64,000 nucleotides of DNA from Xestospongia bergquistia. Lineage: Eukaryota > Porifera > Demospongiae > Haplosclerida > Petrosiidae. Positions 34,601-49,600 of this stretch are shown piece after piece. The stretch is taken from contig OZ014422.1 of assembly GCA_963965975.1 (NCBI GenBank), forward strand, positions 1,922,001-1,986,000, in the 5' to 3' direction. The notes below the pieces were generated by a model, which saw nothing but the letters and a program-made list of their open reading frames with translations, had not been told where the DNA came from and ran no database searches. Numbering within the stretch: position 1 is the stretch's first letter; the number at the start of each line of letters is the position of its first letter. The translations under genes were made by a program, and so were the position numbers.

Positions 34601-37600
34601 CTCTATAACTATGTCTACAATATTGACAATATTACTATTAATTTCATTTTGCTTAGAACCAGCTTATGTTATTAGTATCAGTGATGATCAAACAGCTATT
34701 AATGGTAGCACTGTTACAATAGAGTGTATTGCTGGTGGTATTCCAAGTGTCTTTAACTATCAATGGATGAAAAATGGTGTAACTATTCCAGGACAAACAG
34801 GATCAACATTAACAATATCCAGTGTTACTACCAGTGACATTGGAGAATATAAATGTACACCTTCTAACTCAAATGGTAACACAAACAGTTCCTCTAGCAT
34901 TCTTAGTGTCAATGGTAAGTTCACAAATACATTTACTCCATTTAACAATCTCTGTTGTTTTATAATCCTTTGTTAGTTCCTCTTGCAATCAATGGATTAG
35001 TTCCTCAAACAATTTCTGGATTTGTTCCTAGTGTTCCCAATGGATATGTTATTATTCCATTTAATTCTAAAATCAATTTGACTTTATCTGGTGATTTGAT
35101 AACAATGGTATTAAGTCCTGTTGACTCAGGAACCTACAATATTACATCTCCTGACTTCAATGGAGCTATTGTTGTACTTACACTAACTGTTTATGGTTAG
35201 TTTTGTTAACTTGATATAATGTAATAAGAATAATCTCTAAACAATTAAAAATATAAACATGTTAAGGACATGAAGACATAAAATGACATGGTTAAGAAAT
35301 AGTTTTACTACTGGCAGTATAATTTTATAATAATTATAGGTCTTTGCTGCATTGTCAGTTTATTTTATGACTCGTTACTAATCAAATTGGAAATATTATA
35401 TATTGTACATTATTCTATGCAGATTCTTACCTAGTTCTTTGTAGTATTGTTTTTACATTCTTTTCAAACAGTCTTATCAAATAATTATTTGTAATGATTT
35501 TCCTATTGAACACACAGTAGCCATGTCTAAGTAAAGATGACACAAATTGTCCATAGAAAGTTATAAAACATTAAATAGTTCAGTCAAAATAGATCATAAT
35601 ATCTCAACACTTGGTAGAGTCTCTTTCTACAGTAATTTTTAAGGAATGAGGGAGTAATGTTAAGTATCTTATTGAGATGTTCATATTTGTATTCTAAATA
35701 TTGATATATTGCGAGCACATTCCCCAAACAAAATCCTAGCTAACGTTAGGTCCACTTCTATTTGTAAACTTCATTGGTTGAATAAAATTCTTTTCCCTAT
35801 AGTAACAACTATAGTACCAACATCAATATCATCAGCTTTGTGTGTACCTACTGTTTCTGTTGTTCAATCATCAGTTTTAACTGTATCACCCACTCCATTA
35901 AGACCTGGTTAGTTTATCTTGTATCATATTGTAATTGTCATTATGTTATTTTCTTGTATTGATGTAGCTGTGTCAGCTTGTTGTGAACTTGGATATAGAA
36001 AAGCATTTGAGACTGGACTAAGTACATTTTGTTTTGGTCTAACATTTTCATCAGAGCCACAATGTAATAATGAAGCTCAGCAATGTTGTGAATGTTGTCA
36101 TACTTCATTACGTAAACTTGATGCTGGACAGATTTGTACAGATGATGGTGTAGCCGGTGCTCAATGCAAAATCATAACCAAAAGATGTTGTGGTGAAGAT
36201 CCTGAGCCATCAACAACAAAGATATCTATCACTACCACCAGTTATGAATGTATATTATCTTCAAGTGTGACTGTAACACCAACTCCATTAAGACCTGGTT
36301 AGTTTATTTAGTAAAGTAAGCAATGTGTCTATCTAATAAATATAACTTGAGATGTTCATTTATTATGGTAAACTTACAAAGAGAATGTAAATTAATTGAG
36401 CAAACATCTCATGAGGCACTGTAGCATTATAGTGTACTGTTATTTCAAGATGATAAAATTATAAAGATTTTATTTGTTTGTGCTCTTTTTATTAAATTTA
36501 TAATATATACAAGTGTTCCTATAATTTTTAAATATAATCACTGGAATTTAATATATTTGTCCACTAAATAACTGTAGCTATATAAATACAATGTTCACTA
36601 CTACCAATATACATAATAAGAATTTATTATAATAGCCATGCATTGTCTCCATAGCAATAATTAGTCCAATTATAGATAATAGTAATTTTTTATAAATAAT
36701 TTTATGTATAATTATCTTTTGTCTTTGTTTATTAATCTTGCTTAGAACCAGCTTATGTTATTAGTATCAGTGATGATCAAACAGCTATTAATGGTAGCAC
36801 AGTTACAATAGAGTGTATTGCTGGTGGTATTCCAAGTGTCTTTACTTATGAATGGATGAAAAATGGTGTAACTATCCCAGGACAAACAGGATCAACATTA
36901 ACAATATCCAGTGTTACTACCAGTGACATTGGAGAATATAAATGTACACCTTCTAACTCATATGGTAACACAAACAGTTCCTCTAGCATTCTTAGTGTCA
37001 ATGGTAAGTTCACAAATACATTTACTCCATTTAACAATCTCTGTTGTTTTATTATCTTTTGTTAGTTCCTCTTGAAATCAATGGATTAGTTCCTCAAACA
37101 ATTTCTGGATTTGTTCCTAGTGCTCTCAATGGATATGTTATTATTCCATTTAATTCTAAAATCAATTTGACTTTATCTGGTGATTTGATAACAATGGTAT
37201 TAAGTCCTGTTGACTCAGGAATCTACAATATTACATCTCCTGACTTCAATGGAGCTATCGTTGTACTTACACTAACTGTTTATGGTTAGTTTCTCTATAA
37301 CTATGTCTACAATATTGACAATATTACTATTGATTTCATTTTGCATAGAACCAGCTTATGTTATTAGTATCAGTGATGATCAAACAGCTATTAATGGTAG
37401 CACAGTTACAATAGAGTGTATTGCTGGTGGTATTCCAAGTGTCTTTACCTATGAATGGATGAAAAATGGTGTAACTATTCCAGGACAAACAGGATCAACA
37501 TTAACAATATCCAGTGTTACTACCAGTGACATTGGAGAATATAAATGTACACCTTCTAACTCATATGGTAACACAAACAGTTTCTCTAGCATTCTTAGTG

Positions 37601-40600
37601 TCAATGGTAAGTTCACAAATACATTTACTCCATTTAACAATCTCTGTTGTTTTATAATCCTTTGTTAGTTCCTCTTACAATCAATGGATTAGTTCCTCAA
37701 ACAATTTCTGGATTTGTTCCTAGTGCTCTCAATGGATATGTTATTATTCCATTTAATTCTAAAATCAATTTGACTTTATCTGGTGATTTGATAACAATGG
37801 TATTAAGTCCTGTTGACTCAGGAATCTACAATATTACATCTCCTGACTTCAATGGAGCTATCATTGTACTTACACTAACTGTTTATGGTTAGTTTCTCTA
37901 TAACTATGTCTACAATATTATCAATATTACTATTAATTTCATTTTGCTTAGAACCAGCTTATGTTATTAGTATCAGTGATGATCAAACAGCTATTAATGG
38001 TAGCACAGTTAAAATAGAGTGTATTGCTGGTGGTATTCCAAGTGTCTTTATCTATCAATGGATGAAAAATAGTGTAACTATTCCAGGACAAACAGGATCA
38101 ACATTAACAATATCCAGTGTTACTACCAGTGACATTGGAGAATATAAATGTACACCTTCTAACTCATATGGTAACACAAACAGTTCCTCTAGCATTCTTA
38201 GTGTCAATGGTAAGTTCACAAATACATTTACTTCATTTAACAATCTCTGTTGTTTTATAATCCTTTATTAGTTCCTCTTGCAATCAATGGATTAGTTCCT
38301 CAAGCAATTTCTGGATTTGTTCCTAGTGCTCTCAATGGATATGTTATATTTCCATTTAATTCTAAAATCAATTTGACTTTATCTGGTGATTTGATAACAA
38401 TGGTATTAAGTCCTGTTGATTCAGGAACCTACAATATTACATCTCCTGACTTCAATGGAGCTATCGTTGTACTTACATTAACTGTTTATGGTTAGTTTCT
38501 CTATAACTATGTCTACAATATTGACAATATTACTATTAATTTCATTTTGCTTAGAACCAGCTTATGTTATTAGTATCAGTGATGATCAAACAGCTATTAA
38601 TGGTAGCACAGTTACAATAGAGTGTATTGCTGGTGGTATTCCAAATGTCTTTAACTATCAATGGATGAAAAATGGTGTAACTATTCCAGGACAAACAGGA
38701 TCAACATTAACAATATCCAGTGTTAATACTAGTGACATTGGAGAATATAAATGTACACCTACTAACTCAAATGGTAACACAAACAGTTCCTCTAGCATTC
38801 TTAGTGTCAATGGTAAGTTCACAAATACATTTACTTCATTTAACAATCTCTGTTGTTTTATAATCCTTTATTAGTTCCTCTTGCAATCAATGGATTAGTT
38901 CCTCAAACAATTTCTGGATTTGTTCCTAGTGCTCCCAATGGATATGTTATTTTTCCATTTAATTCTAAAATCAATTTGACTTTATCTGGTGATTTGATAA
39001 CAATGGTATTAAGTCCTGTTGACTCAGGAACCTACAATATTACATCTCCTGACTTCAATGGAGCTATTGTTGTACTTACACTAACTGTTTATGGTTAGTT
39101 TCTCTATAACTATGTCTACAATATTGACAATATTACTATTAATTTCATTTTGCTTAGAACCAGCTTATGTTATTAGTATCAGTGATGATCAAACAGCTAT
39201 TAATGGTAGCACTGTTACAATAGAGTGTATTGCTGGTGGTATTCCAAGTGTCTTTAACTATCAATGGATGAAAAATGGTGTAACTATTCCAGGACAAACA
39301 GGATCAACATTAACAATATCCAGTGTTACTACCAGTGACATTGGAGAATATAAATGTACACCTTCTAACTCAAATGGTAACACAAACAGTTCCTCTAGCA
39401 TTCTTAGTGTCAATGGTAAGTTCACAAATACATTTACTCCATTTAACAATCTCTGTTGTTTTATAATCCTTTGTTAGTTCCTCTTGCAATCAATGGATTA
39501 GTTCCTCAAACAATTTCTGGATTTGTTCCTAGTGTTCCCAATGGATATGTTATTATTCCATTTAATTCTAAAATCAATTTGACTTTATCTGGTGATTTGA
39601 TAACAATGGTATTAAGTCCTGTTGACTCAGGAACCTACAATATTACATCTCCTGACTTCAATGGAGCTATTGTTGTACTTACACTAACTGTTTATGGTTA
39701 GTTTTGTTAACTTGATATAATGTAATAAGAATAATCTCTAAACAATTAAAAATATAAACATGTTAAGGACATGAAGACATAAAATGACATGGTTAAGAAA
39801 TAGTTTTACTACTGGCAGTATAATTTTTAAAATAATTATAGGTCTTTGCTGCATTGTCAGTTTATTTTATGACTCGTTACTAATCAAATTGGAAATATTA
39901 TATATTGTACATTATTCTATGCAGATTCTTACCTAGTTCTTTGTAGTGTTGTTTTTACATTCTTTTCAAACAGTCTTATCAAATAATTATTTGTAATGAT
40001 TTTCCTATTGAACACACAGTAGCCATGTCTAAGTAAAGATGACACAAATTGTCCATAGAAAGTTATAAAACATTAAATAGTTCAGTCAAAATAGATCATA
40101 ATATCTCAATACTTGGTAGAGTCTCTTTCTACAGTAATTTTTAAGGAATGAGGGAGTAATGTTAAGTATCTTATTGAGATGTTCATATTTGTATTCTAAA
40201 TATTGATATATTGCGAGCACATTCCCCAAACAAAATCCTAGCTAACGTTAGGTCCACTTCTATTTGTAAACTTCATTGGTTGAATAAAATTCTTTTCCCT
40301 ATAGTAACAACTATAGTACCAACATCAATATCATCAGCTTTGTGTGTACCTACTGTTTCTGTTGTTCAATCATCAGTTTTAACTGTATCACCCACTCCAT
40401 TAAGACCTGGTTAGTTTATCTTGTATCATATTGTAATTGTCATTATGTTATTTTCTTGTATTGATGTAGCTGTGTCAGCTTGTTGTGAACTTGGATATAG
40501 AAAAGCATTTGAGACTGGACTAAGTACATTTTGTTTTGGTCTAACATTTTCATCAGAGCCACAATGTAATAATGAAGCTCAGCAATGTTGTGAATGTTGT

Positions 40601-43600
40601 CATACTTCATTACGTAAACTTGATGCTGGACAGATTTGTACAGATGATGGTGTAGCCGGTGCTCAATGCAAAATCATAACCAAAAGATGTTGTGGTGAAG
40701 ATCCTGAGCCATCAACAACAAAGATATCTATCACTACCACCAGTTATGAATGTATATTATCTTCAAGTGTGACTGTAACACCAACTCCATTAAGACCTGG
40801 TTAGTTTATTTAGTAAAGTAAGCAATGTGTCTATCTAATAAATATAACTTGAGATGTTCATTTATTATGGTAAACTTACAAAGAGAATGTAAATTAATTG
40901 AGCAAACATCTCATGAGGCACTGTAGCATTATAGTGTACTGTTATTTCAAGATGATAAAATTATAAAGATTTTATTTGTTTGTGCTCTTTTTATTAAATT
41001 TATAATATATACAAGTGTTCCTATAATTTTTAAATATAATCACTGGAATTTAATATATTTGTCCACTAAATAACTGTAGCTATATAAATACAATGTTCAC
41101 TACTACCAATATACATAATAAGAATTTATTATAATAGCCATGCATTGTCTCCATAGCAATAATTAGTCCAATTATAGATAATAGTAATTTTTTATAAATA
41201 ATTTTATGTATAATTATCTTTTGTCTTTGTTTATTAATCTTGCTTAGAACCAGCTTATGTTATTAGTATCAGTGATGATCAAACAGCTATTAATGGTAGC
41301 ACAGTTACAATAGAGTGTATTGCTGGTGGTATTCCAAGTGTCTTTACTTATGAATGGATGAAAAATGGTGTAACTATCCCAGGACAAACAGGATCAACAT
41401 TAACAATATCCAGTGTTACTACCAGTGACATTGGAGAATATAAATGTACACCTTCTAACTCATATGGTAACACAAACAGTTCCTCTAGCATTCTTAGTGT
41501 CAATGGTAAGTTCACAAATACATTTACTCCATTTAACATTCTCTGTTGTTTTATAATCCTTTGTTAGTTCCTCTTGAAATCAATGGATTAGTTCCTCAAA
41601 CAATTTCTGGATTTGTTCCTAGTGCTTCCAATGGATACAGTATTATTCCATTTAATTCTAAAATCAATTTGGCTTTATCTGGTGATTTGATAACAATGGT
41701 ATTAAGTCCTGTTGACTCAGGAATCTACAATATTACATCTCTTGACTTCAATGGAGCTATCATTGTACTTACACTAACTGTTTATGGTTAGTTTCTCTAT
41801 AATTATGTCCACAATATTGTCAATATTACTATTAATTTCATTTTGCTTAGAACCAGCTTATGTTATTAGTATCAGTGATGATCAAACAGCTATTAATGGT
41901 AGCACAGTTACAATAGAGTGTATTGCTGGTGGTACTCCAAGTGTCTTTACCTATGAATGGATGAAAAATGGTGTAATTATCCCAGGACAAACAGGGTCAA
42001 CATTAACAATATCCAGTGTTACTACCAGTGACATTGGAGAATATAAATGTACACCTTCTAACTCAAATGGTAACACAAACAGTTCCTCTAGCATTCTTAG
42101 TGTCAATGGTAAGTTCACAAATACATTTACTCCATTTAACAATCTCTGTTATTTTTTAATCCTTTGTTAGTTCCTCTTGCAATCAATGGATTAGTTCCTC
42201 AAACAATTTCTGGATTTGTTCCTAGTGCTCTCAATGGATACATTATTATTCCATTTAATTCTAAAATCAATTTGACTTTATCTGGTGATTTGATAACAAT
42301 GGTATTAAGTCCTGTTGACTCAGGAACCTACAATATTACATCTCCTGACTTCAATGGAGCTATCATTGTACTTACACTAACAGTTTATGGTTAGTTTCTC
42401 TATAACTATGTCTACAATATTATCAATATTACCATTAATTTCATTTTGCTTAGAACCAGCTTATGTTATTAGTATCAGTGATGATCAAACAGCTATTAAT
42501 GGTAGCACAGTTAAAATAGAGTGTATTGCTGGTGGTATTCCAAGTGTCTTTACCTATGAATGGATGAAAAATGGTGTAACTATTCCAGGACAAACAGGGT
42601 CAACATTAACAATATCCAGTGTTACTACCAGTGACATTGGAGAATATAAATGTACACCTTCTAACTCAAATGGTAACACAAACAGTTCCTCTAGCATTCT
42701 TAGTGTCAATGGTAAGTTCACAAATACATTTACTTCATTTAACAATCTCTGTTGTTTTATAATCCTTTATTAGTTCCTCTTGCAATCAATGGATTAGTTC
42801 CTCAAGCAATTTCTGGATTTGTTCCTAGTGCTCTCAATGGATATGTTATATTTCCATTTAATTCTAAAATCAATTTGACTTTATCTGGTGATTTGATAAC
42901 AATGGTATTAAGTCCTGTTGATTCAGGAACCTACAATATTACATCTCCTGACTTCAATGGAGCTATCGTTGTACTTACATTAACTGTTTATGGTTAGTTT
43001 CTCTATAACTATGTCTACAATATTGACAATATTACTATTAATTTCATTTTGCTTAGAACCAGCTTATGTTATTAGTATCAGTGATGATCAAACAGCTATT
43101 AATGGTAGCACAGTTAAAATAGAGTGTATTGCTGGTGGTATTCCAAGTGTCTTTACCTATGAATGGATGAAAAATGGTGTAATTATCCCAGGACAAACAG
43201 GGTCAACATTAACAATATCCAGTGTTACTACCAGTGACATTGGAGAATATAAATGTACACCTTCTAACTCAAATGGTAACACAAACAGTTCCTCTAGCAT
43301 TCTTAGTGTCAATGGTAAGTTCACAAATACATTTACTTCATTTAACAATCTCTGTTGTTTTATAATCCTTTATTAGTTCCTCTTGCAATCAATGGATTAG
43401 TTCCTCAAACAATTTCTGGATTTGTTCCTAGTGCTCCCAATGGATATGTTATTTTTCCATTTAATTCTAAAATCAATTTGACTTTATCTGGTGATTTGAT
43501 AACAATGGTATTAAGTCCTGTTGACTCAGGAACCTACAATATTACATCTCCTGACTTCAATGGAGCTATTGTTGTACTTACACTAACTGTTTATGGTTAG

Positions 43601-46600
43601 TTTCTCTATAACTATGTCTACAATATTGACAATATTACTATTAATTTCATTTTGCTTAGAACCAGCTTATGTTATTAGTATCAGTGATGATCAAACAGCT
43701 ATTAATGGTAGCACTGTTACAATAGAGTGTATTGCTGGTGGTATTCCAAGTGTCTTTAACTATCAATGGATGAAAAATGGTGTAAATATTCCAGGACAAA
43801 CAGGATCAACATTAACAATATCCAGTGTTACTACCAGTGACATTGGAGAATATAAATGTACACCTTCTAACTCAAATGGTAACACAAACAGTTCCTCTAG
43901 CATTCTTAGTGTCAATGGTAAGTTCACAAATACATTTACTCCATTTAACAATCTCTGTTGTTTTATAATCCTTTGTTAGTTCCTCTTGCAATCAATGGAT
44001 TAGTTCCTCAAACAATTTCTGGATTTGTTCCTAGTGTTCCCAATGGATATGTTATTATTCCATTTAATTCTAAAATCAATTTGACTTTATCTGGTGATTT
44101 GATAACAATGGTATTAAGTCCTGTTGACTCAGGAACCTACAATATTACATCTCCTGACTTCAATGGAGCTATTGTTGTACTTACACTAACTGTTTATGGT
44201 TAGTTTTGTTAACTTGATATAATGTAATAAGAATAATCTCTAAACAATTAAAAATATAAACATGTTAAGGACATGAAGACATAAAATGACATGGTTAAGA
44301 AATAGTTTTACTACTGGCAGTATAATTTTTAAAATAATTATAGGTCTTTGCTGCATTGTCAGTTTATTTTATGACTCGTTACTAATCAAATTGGAAATAT
44401 TATATATTGTACATTATTCTATGCAGATTCTTACCTAGTTCTTTGTAGTGTTGTTTTTACATTCTTTTCAAACAGTCTTATCAAATAATTATTTGTAATG
44501 ATTTTCCTATTGAACACACAGTAGCCATGTCTAAGTAAAGATGACACAAATTGTCCATAGAAAGTTATAAAACATTAAATAGTTCAGTCAAAATAGATCA
44601 TAATATCTCAATACTTGGTAGAGTCTCTTTCTACAGTAATTTTTAAGGAATGAGGGAGTAATGTTAAGTATCTTATTGAGATGTTCATATTTGTATTCTA
44701 AATATTGATATATTGCGAGCACATTCCCCAAACAAAATCCTAGCTAACGTTAGGTCCACTTCTATTTGTAAACTTCATTGGTTGAATAAAATTCTTTTCC
44801 CTATAGTAACAACTATAGTACCAACATCAATATCATCAGCTTTGTGTGTACCTACTGTTTCTGTTGTTCAATCATCAGTTTTAACTGTATCACCCACTCC
44901 ATTAAGACCTGGTTAGTTTATCTTGTATCATATTGTAATTGTCATTATGTTATTTTCTTGTATTGATGTAGCTGTGTCAGCTTGTTGTGAACTTGGATAT
45001 AGAAAAGCATTTGAGACTGGACTAAGTACATTTTGTTTTGGTCTAACATTTTCATCAGAGCCACAATGTAATAATGAAGCTCAGCAATGTTGTGAATGTT
45101 GTCATACTTCATTACGTAAACTTGATGCTGGACAGATTTGTACAGATGATGGTGTAGCCGGTGCTCAATGCAAAATCATAACCAAAAGATGTTGTGGTGA
45201 AGATCCTGAGCCATCAACAACAAAGATATCTATCACTACCACCAGTTATGAATGTATATTATCTTCAAGTGTGACTGTAACACCAACTCCATTAAGACCT
45301 GGTTAGTTTATTTAGTAAAGTAAGCAATGTGTCTATCTAATAAATATAACTTGAGATGTTCATTTATTATGGTAAACTTACAAAGAGAATGTAAATTAAT
45401 TGAGCAAACATCTCATGAGGCACTGTAGCATTATAGTGTACTGTTATTTCAAGATGATAAAATTATAAAGATTTTATTTGTTTGTGCTCTTTTTATTAAA
45501 TTTATAATATATACAAGTGTTCCTATAATTTTTAAATATAATCACTGGAATTTAATATATTTGTCCACTAAATAACTGTAGCTATATAAATACAATGTTC
45601 ACTACTACCAATATACATAATAAGAATTTATTATAATAGCCATGCATTGTCTCCATAGCAATAATTAGTCCAATTATAGATAATAGTAATTTTTTATAAA
45701 TAATTTTATGTATAATTATCTTTTGTCTTTGTTTATTAATCTTGCTTAGAACCAGCTTATGTTATTAGTATCAGTGATGATCAAACAGCTATTAATGGTA
45801 GCACAGTTACAATAGAGTGTATTGCTGGTGGTATTCCAAGTGTCTTTACTTATGAATGGATGAAAAATGGTGTAACTATCCCAGGACAAACAGGATCAAC
45901 ATTAACAATATCCAGTGTTACTACCAGTGACATTGGAGAATATAAATGTACACCTTCTAACTCATATGGTAACACAAACAGTTCCTCTAGCATTCTTAGT
46001 GTCAATGGTAAGTTCACAAATACATTTACTCCATTTAACAATCTCTGTTGTTTTATAATCCTTTGTTAGTTCCTCTTGAAATCAATGGATTAGTTCCTCA
46101 AACAATTTCTGGATTTGTTCCTAGTGCTTCCAATGGATACAGTATTATTCCATTTAATTCTAAAATCAATTTGGCTTTATCTGGTGATTTGATAACAATG
46201 GTATTAAGTCCTGTTGACTCAGGAATCTACAATATTACATCTCTTGACTTCAATGGAGCTATCATTGTACTTACACTAACTGTTTATGGTTAGTTTCTCT
46301 ATAATTATGTCCACAATATTGTCAATATTACTATTAATTTCATTTTGCTTAGAACCAGCTTATGTTATTAGTATCAGTGATGATCAAACAGCTATTAATG
46401 GTAGCACAGTTACAATAGAGTGTATTGCTGGTGGTACTCCAAGTGTCTTTACCTATGAATGGATGAAAAATGGTGTAATTATCCCAGGACAAACAGGGTC
46501 AACATTAACAATATCCAGTGTTACTACCAGTGACATTGGAGAATATAAATGTACACCTTCTAACTCAAATGGTAACACAAACAGTTCCTCTAGCATTCTT

Positions 46601-49600
46601 AGTGTCAATGGTAAGTTCACATATACATTTACTCCATTTAACAATCTCTGTTATTTTTTAATCCTTTGTTAGTTCCTCTTGCAATCAATGGATTAGTTCC
46701 TCAAACAATTTCTGGATTTGTTCCTAGTGCTCTCAATGGATACATTATTATTCCATTTAATTCTAAAATCAATTTGACTTTATCTGGTGATTTGATAACA
46801 ATGGTATTAAGTCCTGTTGACTCAGGAACCTACAATATTACATCTCCTGACTTCAATGGAGCTATCATTGTACTTACACTAACAGTTTATGGTTAGTTTC
46901 TCTATAACTATGTCTACAATATTATCAATATTACCATTAATTTCATTTTGCTTAGAACCAGCTTATGTTATTAGTATCAGTGATGATCAAACAGCTATTA
47001 ATGGTAGCACAGTTAAAATAGAGTGTATTGCTGGTGGTATTCCAAGTGTCTTTACCTATGAATGGATGAAAAATGGTGTAACTATTCCAGGACAAACAGG
47101 GTCAACATTAACAATATCCAGTGTTACTACCAGTGACATTGGAGAATATAAATGTACACCTTCTAACTCAAATGGTAACACAAACAGTTCCTCTAGCATT
47201 CTTAGTGTCAATGGTAAGTTCACAAATACATTTACTTCATTTAACAATCTCTGTTGTTTTATAATCCTTTATTAGTTCCTCTTGCAATCAATGGATTAGT
47301 TCCTCAAGCAATTTCTGGATTTGTTCCTAGTGCTCTCAATGGATATGTTATATTTCCATTTAATTCTAAAATCAATTTGACTTTATCTGGTGATTTGATA
47401 ACAATGGTATTAAGTCCTGTTGATTCAGGAACCTACAATATTACATCTCCTGACTTCAATGGAGCTATCGTTGTACTTACATTAACTGTTTATGGTTAGT
47501 TTCTCTATAACTATGTCTACAATATTGACAATATTACTATTAATTTCATTTTGCTTAGAACCAGCTTATGTTATTAGTATCAGTGATGATCAAACAGCTA
47601 TTAATGGTAGCACAGTTAAAATAGAGTGTATTGCTGGTGGTATTCCAAGTGTCTTTACCTATGAATGGATGAAAAATGGTGTAATTATCCCAGGACAAAC
47701 AGGGTCAACATTAACAATATCCAGTGTTACTACCAGTGACATTGGAGAATATAAATGTACACCTTCTAACTCAAATGGTAACACAAACAGTTCCTCTAGC
47801 ATTCTTAGTGTCAATGGTAAGTTCACAAATACATTTACTTCATTTAACAATCTCTGTTGTTTTATAATCCTTTATTAGTTCCTCTTGCAATCAATGGATT
47901 AGTTCCTCAAACAATTTCTGGATTTGTTCCTAGTGCTCCCAATGGATATGTTATTTTTCCATTTAATTCTAAAATCAATTTGACTTTATCTGGTGATTTG
48001 ATAACAATGGTATTAAGTCCTGTTGACTCAGGAACCTACAATATTACATCTCCTGACTTCAATGGAGCTATTGTTGTACTTACACTAACTGTTTATGGTT
48101 AGTTTCTCTATAACTATGTCTACAATATTGACAATATTACTATTAATTTCATTTTGCTTAGAACCAGCTTATGTTATTAGTATCAGTGATGATCAAACAG
48201 CTATTAATGGTAGCACTGTTACAATAGAGTGTATTGCTGGTGGTATTCCAAGTGTCTTTAACTATCAATGGATGAAAAATGGTGTAAATATTCCAGGACA
48301 AACAGGATCAACATTAACAATATCCAGTGTTACTACCAGTGACATTGGAGAATATAAATGTACACCTTCTAACTCAAATGGTAACACAAACAGTTCCTCT
48401 AGCATTCTTAGTGTCAATGGTAAGTTCACAAATACATTTACTCCATTTAACAATCTCTGTTGTTTTATAATCCTTTGTTAGTTCCTCTTGCAATCAATGG
48501 ATTAGTTCCTCAAACAATTTCTGGATTTGTTCCTAGTGTTCCCAATGGATATGTTATTATTCCATTTAATTCTAAAATCAATTTGACTTTATCTGGTGAT
48601 TTGATAACAATGGTATTAAGTCCTGTTGACTCAGGAACCTACAATATTACATCTCCTGACTTCAATGGAGCTATTGTTGTACTTACACTAACTGTTTATG
48701 GTTAGTTTTGTTAACTTGATATAATGTAATAAGAATAATCTCTAAACAATTAAAAATATAAACATGTTAAGGACATGAAGACATAAAATGACATGGTTAA
48801 GAAATAGTTTTACTACTGGCAGTATAATTTTTAAAATAATTATAGGTCTTTGCTGCATTGTCAGTTTATTTTATGACTCGTTACTAATCAAATTGGAAAT
48901 ATTATATATTGTACATTATTCTATGCAGATTCTTACCTAGTTCTTTGTAGTGTTGTTTTTACATTCTTTTCAAACAGTCTTATCAAATAATTATTTGTAA
49001 TGATTTTCCTATTGAACACACAGTAGCCATGTCTAAGTAAAGATGACACAAATTGTCCATAGAAAGTTATAAAACATTAAATAGTTCAGTCAAAATAGAT
49101 CATAATATCTCAATACTTGGTAGAGTCTCTTTCTACAGTAATTTTTAAGGAATGAGGGAGTAATGTTAAGTATCTTATTGAGATGTTCATATTTGTATTC
49201 TAAATATTGATATATTGCGAGCACATTCCCCAAACAAAATCCTAGCTAACGTTAGGTCCACTTCTATTTGTAAACTTCATTGGTTGAATAAAATTCTTTT
49301 CCCTATAGTAACAACTATAGTACCAACATCAATATCATCAGCTTTGTGTGTACCTACTGTTTCTGTTGTTCAATCATCAGTTTTAACTGTATCACCCACT
49401 CCATTAAGACCTGGTTAGTTTATCTTGTATCATATTGTAATTGTCATTATGTTATTTTCTTGTATTGATGTAGCTGTGTCAGCTTGTTGTGAACTTGGAT
49501 ATAGAAAAGCATTTGAGACTGGACTAAGTACATTTTGTTTTGGTCTAACATTTTCATCAGAGCCACAATGTAATAATGAAGCTCAGCAATGTTGTGAATG

